NCBI GenBank assembly: GCA_029946045.1
Contig: JAQSDS010000059.1
Span: 1 to 7,252, forward strand
From: Rhodoferax sp.
GTDB taxonomy: Bacteria > Pseudomonadota > Gammaproteobacteria > Burkholderiales > Burkholderiaceae_C
Direction: 5' to 3'
DNA length: 7,252 nt
In this document: positions 1-5,577 of the stretch, piece after piece
Numbering within the stretch: the first letter of the stretch is position 1
Layout of the letters: each line of letters opens with the position of its first letter
Made by a program: the position numbers and the translations under genes
Notes under the pieces: model-generated
Databases searched by the model: none
The model's input: only the letters and a program-made list of their open reading frames with translations
What the model was told of the DNA's origin: nothing

Positions 1-110
1 TGAATAAAAACCAATGAACGCGTGCTTCTGGCTGTAAGTCAAGTTGAAAGGCGAGTAGCTCTTTGCCGTGATGGCACACACTGTTATTTGGCGTAGTTGT
101 CGTCAAAGCT

Positions 111-155
111 GGCGCAGTTCGGCAAACTGCGCCACTCAGAATCTCAAACTGCGCC
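111..155. repeat. Cluster of AACTGCGCC direct and inverted repeats
   Basis: GGCGCAGTT at 111-119 and AACTGCGCC at 125-133 form a perfect 9-bp inverted repeat around a 5-nt loop. The 10-mer AAACTGCGCC at 124-133 recurs exactly at 146-155 as a direct repeat. Three copies of one core in 45 bp is not expected by chance. Multiple short repeats at an element end are known for some insertion sequences, for example the IS21 family, but no transposase gene is visible here, so the IS assignment is only a guess. Confidence 0.45.
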
Positions 156-334
156 AACTCCTGTCGAGCGCACGCTCGTTTGCGACAACCGCAAGCAACT
201 GATCAAAGTCGCGCCGTTCATGAAGAAAGTTAGCCACCCACTCCCGAACGCGTTTGCGAGTGGACAAGTTGCCTTAGCTGGTCACGGCAGGCCGCACCAT
301 ATTGAGCGACCATCCGCTTCACCGTGACGAGGTT
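136..334 (-). pseudogene. Possible decayed gene fragment, function unknown
   Basis: On the minus strand one frame is open from 334 to about 265 and contains the peptide VAQYGAACRDQLRQL. A second frame, shifted by one base, is open from 273 to a TGA at 136-138 and contains KRVREWVANFLHERRDFDQL. Both stretches are rich in charged and aliphatic residues, like the helices of a real protein, unlike the plus-strand translation of the same DNA. Joining them needs one frameshift near 262-271. An in-frame TAA at 274-276 closes the second frame upstream. I do not recognise the family. It could be the damaged C-terminus of a gene or a chance open frame. Confidence 0.22.
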
Positions 335-501
335 CTAACGCGCCTCAAGCAGCATATTCCGGGCTATAACAAGGGCGCTGGCGGTAGTTTTGCCACGACC
401 AGGGCGAACCTAGACATTGCCAGTCAGCGTGCACGGAATTTGGCTGCACTCAGTACTGCGTTCGATGACACCGATCCATCTACCGATAGCCATGAATGCC
501 T

Positions 502-918
502 CTATTTACTTGCTGCCGCAAAAGCGGTGGCGGCAATCCGGACCATGCTCGGATGCAGAGTTCCGAGTTTTGGGATTTGGCCGTATGGCGCATGCGGTGG
601 GACCGAAAAGTAGGCGTCGTTGAACGGGAGCTCAAGAACGTTTCTTAGGTCGAATTTGGTGTCGTAGCTCAAACCGGCGCTGGTATATGCACTAGGTTGC
701 TCTCTCTTTGCGATTCTGAATTCCCCGCTGAAGAGACGGTCCGTCTTTTGGCTGGTTCCATACGCCAAGCTCACGAAGATCATGCCTTCGTCATCTTCCT
801 TGGTCGAAACAATGAGGCCAGGGCGTGGTTTGGGTTTGGGTTTGGGTTTGGGGTGAATGTTGTCGGGGAAGTGGCACCAGACGATTTCGCCAGCCGTGGG
901 TTCCGGCCACCAGCGCAT
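502..918 (-). CDS. PemK/MazF-like toxin of a type II toxin-antitoxin pair
   Basis: The 138-residue product is probably a small endoribonuclease-type toxin acting on RNA in the cytoplasm. Its start resembles the PemK/MazF fold: GEIVWCHFP at residues 10-18 (first strand), then RPGLIVS at 32-38, the place of the conserved Arg-Pro of the family. YGTSQ at 53-57 stands about where MazF proteins have a Pro-x-Thr segment. The loop between the first two strands contains a (Pro-Lys)4 tract, residues 23-30, encoded by a perfect 6-bp tandem repeat. The C-terminal part (AGLSYDTKFDLRNVLELPF from 81, then PKLGTLHP and an Ala-rich helix) is longer than in classical MazF of about 110 residues. The ATG is chosen because it overlaps the antitoxin stop as TGATG, implying translational coupling; only a weak GGA lies upstream. 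The fold assignment is by eye and moderately sure. Confidence 0.7.
   Translation of the reverse strand: MRWWPEPTAGEIVWCHFPDNIHPKPKPKPKPRPGLIVSTKEDDEGMIFVSLAYGTSQKTDRLFSGEFRIAKREQPSAYTSAGLSYDTKFDLRNVLELPFNDAYFSVPPHAPYGQIPKLGTLHPSMVRIAATAFAAASK
829..852. repeat. TTTGGG x4 tandem repeat, potential G-quadruplex
   Basis: Four perfect copies of TTTGGG lie on the plus strand, followed by one more G. G-tracts at 832-834, 838-840, 844-846 and 850-853 are separated by T3 spacers, which satisfies the usual intramolecular G-quadruplex pattern. The repeat sits in the toxin gene, where the G-rich strand is the template strand, and it encodes alternating Pro-Lys at residues 23-30. Since the unit is 6 bp, gain or loss of copies keeps the reading frame. 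Confidence 0.85.
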
Positions 919-1199
919 CAGGTATTTTCCAATTCAAATAGACTGCTACGGACGGTGCTGCCTTTGGCCTTGGGGGCTGATTTTTTAACCTGATTGAATT
1001 GGGCTTTGGTCAAAGCTCCCTCATCTGCCTCGTATTGGGGGAGGAACTTAGTGGCAAGCTCATGCAGCGCCAGGTGAATCACCTGTGTTTCGTCAACGCC
1101 CAAAACATCAGCCAGACGTTTGGTCGTTGTGCGGGTCACGCCCGTTGCGCTGTCTTGCGGTCGATAACGGAAGGCGATCTGAGCTGCTGCAACTTTCAT
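918..1199 (-). CDS. Ribbon-helix-helix-like antitoxin / autorepressor
   Basis: This 93-residue protein is the likely antitoxin. Residues 20-26 (GVTRTTT) look like the DNA-contacting strand of a ribbon-helix-helix fold. They are followed by helix A (KRLADVLG, 27-34), a turn (VDE), and helix B (TQVIHLALHELATKF, 38-52), the pattern of CopG/Arc-type repressors. The rest, from about 60, is polar and rich in Lys, Ser and Ala, as expected for a flexible toxin-wrapping tail. The ATG at 1197-1199 has a strong ribosome binding site, AAAGGAG, 6 nt upstream. It is the first gene of a two-gene operon, overlapping the toxin by one base. An upstream palindrome over the promoter suggests that it, or its complex with the toxin, represses transcription. 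The antitoxin role is inferred mainly from fold and context. Confidence 0.68.
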   Translation of the reverse strand: MKVAAAQIAFRYRPQDSATGVTRTTTKRLADVLGVDETQVIHLALHELATKFLPQYEADEGALTKAQFNQVKKSAPKAKGSTVRSSLFELENT

Positions 1200-1205
1200 T
1201 TCTGG

Positions 1206-1212
1206 CTCCTTT
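1206..1212 (-). promoter_or_regulatory. Strong ribosome binding site of the antitoxin
   Basis: Read on the minus strand, AAAGGAG lies 6 nt before the antitoxin ATG. It contrasts with the weak site in front of the toxin start, which fits the need for antitoxin excess. Confidence 0.8.
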
Positions 1213-1219
1213 GGAATTA

Positions 1220-1236
1220 GATATCTTAAAGATATC
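1220..1236. promoter_or_regulatory. Perfect palindrome, probable autoregulatory operator
   Basis: GATATCTTAAAGATATC is an exact inverted repeat with 8-bp arms (GATATCTT/AAGATATC) around one central base. It covers the -10 box and predicted start point of the toxin-antitoxin promoter and ends 20 bp before the antitoxin ATG. A dimeric or tetrameric ribbon-helix-helix repressor bound here would block transcription initiation. Confidence 0.7.
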
Positions 1237-1257
1237 AGGAGAGTGGGGTGTTGTCAA
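1229..1257 (-). promoter_or_regulatory. Sigma70-type promoter of the toxin-antitoxin operon
   Basis: On the minus strand there is a consensus -35 TTGACA (1252-1257), a 17-nt spacer, and a -10 TATCTT (1229-1234, four of six consensus bases). The start point would fall near 1222, giving a short leader of about 20 nt that contains the ribosome binding site. Confidence 0.7.
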
Positions 1258-1501
1258 CAAGGTGGGGGGGCCGCCCGGCAAGCAGGGCTGATTGGAAAAT
1301 TGAAGTCTGTGGTCGCAGTTCCAATAGTGTTTTACGGATTTGAACCGCCGTCTGCAAATTGATGAACTTGATGCTTGAAGTTGCTGGGTTTCACTGAGAA
1401 ACGACGAGCGATTTCGCACTATCTAGCTGTGCCAAGTCGGGACCGGGGAACGCTATTCCAAATTCGTTTGCCCTCTGGCAGCACACCACCACCATACATA
1501 G

Positions 1502-1533
1502 AAAGCCCAACTGTTTTCAGTTGGGCTTTTTTT
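1502..1533 (+). terminator. Rho-independent terminator without an evident gene
   Basis: A perfect 12-bp stem (AAAGCCCAACTG at 1502-1513 with CAGTTGGGCTTT at 1518-1529) encloses a TTTT loop. The T run spans 1527-1533, its first three bases also closing the stem. Its direction is plus, since the opposite strand has only three T after the stem. No gene ends shortly before it on the plus strand, so it may belong to a small RNA, to a gene lost by rearrangement, or serve as insulation before the transport operon. Confidence 0.88.
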
Positions 1534-1732
1534 CGCCTGTACCTGCGTGTTCCGTGGGGTTTGGGCGGGCTCGTTCCGCCTGTGGTCAGGCCAGATGATG
1601 AATGCGTATGGCCTACCAACTTGATGCTGCGGTGCTGTTGACGCGCTAGGCCAGTCGCAGCAACCTACGGTCGAAATACAACACCGACCACCGAGGATGG
1701 TGGGAAGATCCTGCTGGTAAATCTGCACCATT

Positions 1733-1745
1733 TTGTTCACAATAT
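1733..1745. promoter_or_regulatory. Distal candidate operator TTGTTCACAATAT
   Basis: TTGTTCACAAT differs by one base from the core of the palindrome at 1963-1974. The 11-mer GTTCACAATAT (1735-1745) occurs in exact reverse complement at 1977-1987. It could be an upstream site for the GntR-type regulator, allowing looping or cooperative binding. This is inference from motif recurrence. Confidence 0.35.
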
Positions 1746-1927
1746 TAAATTCAGGTCTGACCATTAAGGTGCATTTCACTGCATAAGATTGTAAAAAGAG
1801 GGCTACACCGCACAAATAAGCAGGCACAGTTTTTGCTGATTAGGGTGCATGAATACCTGTCATGAGCTCCTATATCGTTGTTTTTGCAGCATGGTGCACC
1901 GAAATATCGTATTCGGGTATGTACGGA

Positions 1928-1956
1928 TTGTTGATGAGCAATGTGCTACATAACAT
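1928..1956 (+). promoter_or_regulatory. Candidate promoter of the regulator gene
   Basis: TTGTTG (1928-1933), a 17-nt spacer and TAACAT (1951-1956) form a modest sigma70-like promoter (three and four of six consensus bases). The start point would fall near 1963, exactly where the ATTGTTAACAAT palindrome begins. Other AT-rich hexamers nearby could serve instead. Confidence 0.3.
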
Positions 1957-1962
1957 CGCAAC

Positions 1963-1974
1963 ATTGTTAACAAT
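1963..1974. promoter_or_regulatory. ATTGTTAACAAT palindrome, likely GntR/FCD operator
   Basis: A perfect 12-bp palindrome lies 18 bp before the regulator start codon. Short AT-rich palindromes of this type, with TTGT and ACAA arms, are typical targets of FCD-family GntR repressors. A related half-site, ATATTGTGAAC, follows at 1977-1987, and an imperfect inverted ATTG/CAAT pair precedes it at 1927-1942. Position and symmetry suggest autoregulation and control of the downstream transporter. Confidence 0.5.
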
Positions 1975-1992
1975 CCATATTGTGAACCCTCC

Positions 1993-2832
1993 ATGATTGC
2001 CTCAGGTGCCAACAATTCCCTGACATCCGATATCAGCAAAGCCACGCGTGAAGAAGCACGGGTGCAGCTCCGACTGGCCGAAGCGATTTTTGAGCATCGC
2101 CTTCCGCCGGGCACCAAGTTACCCGAGATCGATCTGTGTCAAATTCTGCGCACCTCGCGGGGTACCCTGCGCAAAGTGCTCGACCGGTTGGCTGGCGAAG
2201 AGCTGGTGGAGCAGGTTCCTAACCGTGGCGCGTTTGTGGCCCGACCGTCGGTGGCGGTCACCCGTGACGTGTACGCACTGCGCCGCATTCTGGAGACAGG
2301 TGTGGTGCGCGCCTTGGCTCGATGTGGCGGCTGCCAGCCCTGGGTTAACGAAGTGCGCCTGCAGGTCGGCGAGGAACGTGAGGCCAACGAGGCGGGTGAC
2401 ACCGGCCGCTACATCCGGTTGGCGGGCAAGTTCCATCTGGACCTGGCCGCCGCTACTGGCAACTCTGCATTGAATCAGCACCTCAAACGGGTGGTCGCGC
2501 AGACCTCGCTTATGACAGCGTTGTATGACGAACCCGGCACCAACACCTGCTCGGTACAAGAACACCTGGACATCCTGGATGCCATTGAGACCGGCCGCCA
2601 CGAAGAGGCCGAACGACTCATGGAAGACCATTTGATTGGTTGCGAACGCCAATTGCGACTGGACGACGAATCCAAGGCGGTCGACTTGTCGGTGGCTTTG
2701 GGCGAGTCACCCAGGGCAGCACGTACGCCCGCAAACCGGGCCCTCAAAGCACCTGTGAAACCCAAGAAAGCCGCCCCGATGCATGCCAAAAAAGCAATAT
2801 TTACCACCCGTCTGGACGCATCCACGTCCTGA
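1993..2832 (+). CDS. GntR-family transcriptional regulator, FCD subfamily
   Basis: This is a DNA-binding regulator of 279 residues, probably controlling the adjacent transporter. Residues about 20-86 form the winged helix of GntR proteins: LPEIDLCQILRTSRGTLRKV is the helix-turn-helix and PNRGAFVARPS the wing. An all-helical FCD effector domain follows, from YALRRILETGVVRALA (94-109) to about 216. Its expected histidines are visible at H148 (FHLDL), H191 (EHLDIL) and H213 (EDHLIG), spaced as in metal-binding FCD domains. After about residue 230 comes an unusual tail rich in Lys, Ala, Pro and Arg, which makes the protein roughly 40 residues longer than typical relatives. ATG 1993 is the first start before the domain and lacks a clear ribosome binding site. 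The gene ends 54 nt before the solute-binding protein with no terminator between, so co-transcription is likely. The ligand is unknown. Confidence 0.92.
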   Translation: MIASGANNSLTSDISKATREEARVQLRLAEAIFEHRLPPGTKLPEIDLCQILRTSRGTLRKVLDRLAGEELVEQVPNRGAFVARPSVAVTRDVYALRRILETGVVRALARCGGCQPWVNEVRLQVGEEREANEAGDTGRYIRLAGKFHLDLAAATGNSALNQHLKRVVAQTSLMTALYDEPGTNTCSVQEHLDILDAIETGRHEEAERLMEDHLIGCERQLRLDDESKAVDLSVALGESPRAARTPANRALKAPVKPKKAAPMHAKKAIFTTRLDASTS

Positions 2833-2872
2833 TATTCCTTCCCAAAGTCCACTTTCGCATCATTTCAACCAC

Positions 2873-2878
2873 AAGGAG
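2873..2878 (+). promoter_or_regulatory. Strong ribosome binding site of the solute-binding protein
   Basis: AAGGAG stands 8 nt before ATG 2887. It fixes the start codon and is the strongest site of the transport operon, which fits the excess of binding protein that importers need. Confidence 0.85.
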
Positions 2879-2886
2879 TTAGCACG

Positions 2887-4482
2887 ATGAAACACCCCAT
2901 GAAAGCAGTGACAGGCGCAATGACCACCTTGGGCCTCGCGCTGTCGCTAAGTCTCGGATCGGCCGGCATACATGCCAAAACGTTCACATGGACGGCCTCA
3001 GCCGATGCCTTGTCGATGGACCCGTATTCCACCAACAACTCGTTCACGAACTCGTTCATGAACAATATCTATGAAGGCCTGGTGCGCTTCAATGAAAAGG
3101 TCGAGATCGAACCCGCGCTAGCCGAATCCTGGACCTCTGTATCGCCCACCGTGTGGCGCTTCAAGCTCCGTCGCAATGTGAAGTTCCATGGCGGCGAAGC
3201 TCTGACGGCTGACGACGTGGTGTTTAGCTGGCAGCGCATCCAGACGCCGGGCTCCATCGCCAAGCTGAATATGGCCGATGTGAAAGACGTGCGCAAGGTG
3301 GATGCCCTGACCGTGGATATAGAAACCAAGGCTCCTTTTCCGTTGTTGCTCAACGAACTGCTCAACCTCACCATCATGAGCAAAACATGGAGCGAGGCCA
3401 ACAAATCTCAGGAAGCCAGCGATTTGAAGGAAAAGAAGGAGAACTTCGCCAATCGCAACGCCAATGGCACCGGCCCTTTCATGCTGAAGTCGCGTGAGGT
3501 GGACGTGAAAACCGTGTTGGTCGCCAATCCCGGCTGGTGGGACAAGCCCAAGCACAACCTGACCGAGGTGATGTTCACGCCCATCCAGTCGGATGCCACC
3601 CGCACCTCGTCGCTGTTGTCGGGCGCGCTTGACGCTACGGTGAACCTGCCGCTGCAAGATGTGCAGCGCGTGAACAGCTCCGGCACTTTCACCGTGGTAC
3701 AGGGCCCAGAGCTACGTACCATTTTCTTTGGCATGGACCAGTTCCGCGACGAGCTGCTCTATTCCGACGTGAAGGGCAAAAACCCTTTCAAGGACATCCG
3801 CGTGCGCAAGGCGCTGTACCAGGCAATTGACGTTGAAGCCATCAAGCGTTCGGTGATGCGCGGCGTATCTTGGCCCGCGGGCATGGTGCTCTCGCCCCAG
3901 CTCAACGGGGCACCAAAAAACAACGCCCGCATTCTGCCCTTCAATCCGGACGCCTCCAAGAAACTGCTGGCTGAAGCCGGCTACCCTGACGGATTCACGG
4001 TGGGCATGCAGTGCCCGAACAACCGTTATGTGTACGACGAGCAGATTTGCCTGGCCGTGATCTCCATGCTGGGTCGGGTGGGCGTCAAGATCACGCCACA
4101 GATCGAACCCGTAGCCAAGTGGAATGTGCGCCTGAATGCCATGGACGTGTCGCTCTATATGGTCGGCCACGCGGGTCTGCCGATGGCTGACTCCTATGCC
4201 TTGCTGTTTGATGTGGCCCACACCCGCACCGCGAACGCCGGTGGCCTGAACGCTGGCCGCTACTCGAATCCGGCTTTTGATGCTGTGCTGCCAAAAATCG
4301 CTGCCGAACTCGACACCGCCAAGCGCAACGCATTGATGGCCGAGGCTGAAGGCATCATGCGCAACGATGTGGCCTACATTCCACTGCACCAGCAGCCCAT
4401 CACATGGGCCTCCCGCAAGGGTGTGGAGTTGAAGCAGGCACCGGACAACCAACTGCGTTTGTGGTTGGTCACCGCACCCTGA
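2887..4482 (+). CDS. ABC transporter solute-binding protein, family 5 (DppA/OppA-like)
   Basis: This 531-residue periplasmic receptor captures the substrate for the importer encoded downstream. Residues 1-30 are a Sec signal peptide: a basic start (MKHPMK), a hydrophobic core (TTLGLALSLSLGSAG) and probable cleavage after IHA. There is no lipobox cysteine, so the mature protein should be soluble. The family 5 signature is clear at about 75-117, with EPALAESW, VWRFKLRRNVKFHGG and LTADDVVFSWQR. Later landmarks are GTGPF, NPGWWDKPK, the NPFKDIRVRKALYQAID segment that precedes the second lobe, and an ending typical of the family. Length matches DppA/OppA-class proteins. The substrate may be a peptide, but the family also binds nickel chelates, glutathione, opines and sugars, and sequence inspection does not decide. 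It follows the regulator by 54 nt and precedes the permeases by 129 nt. Confidence 0.95.
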   Translation: MKHPMKAVTGAMTTLGLALSLSLGSAGIHAKTFTWTASADALSMDPYSTNNSFTNSFMNNIYEGLVRFNEKVEIEPALAESWTSVSPTVWRFKLRRNVKFHGGEALTADDVVFSWQRIQTPGSIAKLNMADVKDVRKVDALTVDIETKAPFPLLLNELLNLTIMSKTWSEANKSQEASDLKEKKENFANRNANGTGPFMLKSREVDVKTVLVANPGWWDKPKHNLTEVMFTPIQSDATRTSSLLSGALDATVNLPLQDVQRVNSSGTFTVVQGPELRTIFFGMDQFRDELLYSDVKGKNPFKDIRVRKALYQAIDVEAIKRSVMRGVSWPAGMVLSPQLNGAPKNNARILPFNPDASKKLLAEAGYPDGFTVGMQCPNNRYVYDEQICLAVISMLGRVGVKITPQIEPVAKWNVRLNAMDVSLYMVGHAGLPMADSYALLFDVAHTRTANAGGLNAGRYSNPAFDAVLPKIAAELDTAKRNALMAEAEGIMRNDVAYIPLHQQPITWASRKGVELKQAPDNQLRLWLVTAP

Positions 4483-4560
4483 GCTGCTGCATCTTTCTAT
4501 GTTCGGATTGAGCTGTCGCCTGCGCTGCTCACCGGTCTGACTTGACCCTAACCATCCAAA

Positions 4561-4592
4561 GCGTGTCCACATCCCAGGTGATGTGGACACGC
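4561..4592. promoter_or_regulatory. Perfect 13-bp hairpin between receptor and permease genes
   Basis: GCGTGTCCACATC (4561-4573) pairs exactly with GATGTGGACACGC (4580-4592) around a 6-nt loop. No T run follows on the plus strand, so it is not a standard rho-independent terminator. Its place after the binding-protein gene and 19 nt before the first permease suggests an mRNA 3'-end stabiliser or partial attenuator that keeps receptor levels above channel levels, as known for binding-protein operons with intercistronic hairpins. A protein-binding site is also possible. Confidence 0.7.
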
Positions 4593-4611
4593 ACAACCGA
4601 GGGCGCTAGCC

Positions 4612-5577
4612 ATGCTCCGCTTCCTTTCAATCCGCCTCTGGAATGGCCTGCTGGTGATGCTCGGCGTGTCGTTCATCTCATTCCTACTGTTTAGCTATAT
4701 TGGCGACCCAGTCAACAACCTGCTGGGTGAAACCGCCACGTTGGCGCAGAAAGAAGCGCTGCGGGCCTCGCTTGGGCTGGACCAGTCGCTGATCGTGCGT
4801 TTCTTCAATTACATCGGCTTGGCCGTCCGCGGTGAGTTCGGCATCTCGTACCGCAACCTGGAGCCAGTGGGGCAGTTGCTGGTGTCGCGCGTGCCCGCAA
4901 CGCTGGAGCTGAGCCTTTGCGCCGCGGTGCTGGCGCTGGGTTTAGGCATTCCGATGGGGGTGTACGCCGGCATCAAGCGCAACTCCTGGCTGGCGCAGGC
5001 ACTGCAGGTGGTGTCGCTGATCGGCATTTCGATCCCGTCCTTCTTGACCGGCATCATCCTGATTTTGATTTTTTCGGTGGAACTGAACTGGTTGCCCGCC
5101 TTTGGCCGTGGTGACGTGGTGCGGTTTGGTAGCTGGAGCACCGGCTTTCTGACCGTCAGTGGTTGGAAGTCGCTGTTGATGCCATCGATCACACTGGCGC
5201 TGTTCCAGCTCACGCTGTTCATGCGGCTGGTCCGATCCGAAATGATGGAGGTGCTGCGCACCGATTACATCAAGTTTGCCCGTGCCCGCGGCATTGCTGA
5301 CCGCTCCATTCACTTTCACCATGCGCTGAAAAATACGCTCATCCCGGTGATCACCGTGGCTGGCCTGCAATTGGGCTCACTGATCGCGTTTTCCATCATC
5401 ACTGAGACCGTGTTCCAGTGGCCTGGAATGGGCCTGCTGATCATTCAGGCCATCACCTTTAGCGACATTCCGGTGATTGCCGCCTACTTGATGTTGATCG
5501 CTCTGCTGTTTGTGGTGATCAATGCGGTGGTCGATCTTTTGTACTTTCAAGTTGATCCCCGCGTGAGGCTCGCATGA
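4612..5577 (+). CDS. ABC transporter permease, DppB/OppB type
   Basis: One of two inner-membrane channel subunits, 321 residues. Six membrane spans can be read: about 9-30, 97-120, 131-156, 186-207, 241-262 and 285-312, with the usual large loop after the first. The cytoplasmic coupling loop that contacts the ATPases is at about 219-244 (YIKFARARGIADRS, then HHALKNTLIP), matching the EAA-type motif of this family. The C-terminus has YFQVDPRVR, like the Y-x-x-x-DPR ending of DppB proteins. ATG 4612 has GAGGG 8 nt upstream. The gene overlaps the next permease by 4 nt (ATGA), so the two are translationally coupled, as expected for subunits of one heterodimer. Confidence 0.95.
   Translation: MLRFLSIRLWNGLLVMLGVSFISFLLFSYIGDPVNNLLGETATLAQKEALRASLGLDQSLIVRFFNYIGLAVRGEFGISYRNLEPVGQLLVSRVPATLELSLCAAVLALGLGIPMGVYAGIKRNSWLAQALQVVSLIGISIPSFLTGIILILIFSVELNWLPAFGRGDVVRFGSWSTGFLTVSGWKSLLMPSITLALFQLTLFMRLVRSEMMEVLRTDYIKFARARGIADRSIHFHHALKNTLIPVITVAGLQLGSLIAFSIITETVFQWPGMGLLIIQAITFSDIPVIAAYLMLIALLFVVINAVVDLLYFQVDPRVRLA

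Larger units (their letters stand above)
1..501. other. Gene-poor left flank, no confident CDS
   Basis: I see no gene here that I can defend. The stretch contains the AACTGCGCC repeat cluster at 111-155 and a minus-strand pair of short frames (136-334) that look protein-like but are broken. A plus-strand open frame runs from a TTG at 302 to 613, but it has no ribosome binding site and overlaps the end of the opposite-strand toxin gene. No terminator for the minus-strand toxin operon is evident. The texture is that of an accessory or mobile-element border. Confidence 0.5.
1258..1992. other. Long intergenic region between the divergent units
   Basis: No convincing coding sequence lies here. 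Bases 1258-1500 include a G7 run (1264-1270) and are otherwise featureless. A strong plus-strand terminator stands at 1502-1533. From about 1700 the DNA becomes clearly AT-richer than the genes to the right and carries candidate operator motifs for the downstream regulator (1733-1745, 1927-1942, 1963-1974, 1977-1987), plus three GGTGCA motifs and one reversed copy. The open frames that cross this interval run through the terminator hairpin and show no protein-like composition. Confidence 0.55.

Noticed and set aside
1..110. Minus-strand frame open to the window edge
   Set aside because: About 40-50 codons without a stop, but no start, ribosome binding site or recognisable motif. The same bases also contain short closed frames, so chance is the simpler reading.
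97..327. Plus-strand open frame through the repeat cluster
   Set aside because: TTG start, no ribosome binding site, passes through the inverted repeats, and its translation is not protein-like. The minus strand gives better peptides here.
516..543. GC-rich near-palindrome at the 3' end of the toxin gene as a terminator
   Set aside because: The uninterrupted stem is only four base pairs (CCGC/GCGG), it lies within the coding sequence, and it has no T run.
302..613. Plus-strand open frame of 103 codons starting with TTG
   Set aside because: It has no ribosome binding site, starts with a weak codon, and its last 112 bases run antisense through the toxin gene, which has much better family and operon support.
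1325..1365. tRNA-like T-loop GGTTCAAATCC on the minus strand (1339-1349)
   Set aside because: The T-stem is imperfect, no CCA or 7-bp acceptor stem follows, and no D-arm or anticodon arm can be found upstream.
1453..1827. Minus-strand open frame of 124 codons
   Set aside because: It reads through the strong terminator hairpin and an AT-rich regulatory region. Its composition (many Cys, Trp, Gln) and lack of a ribosome binding site are not those of a gene.
3712..4596. Long minus-strand open frame opposite the solute-binding protein
   Set aside because: It is a codon-bias shadow of the receptor gene, His/Gln/Val-rich and without motifs. The plus-strand gene has a full family match.
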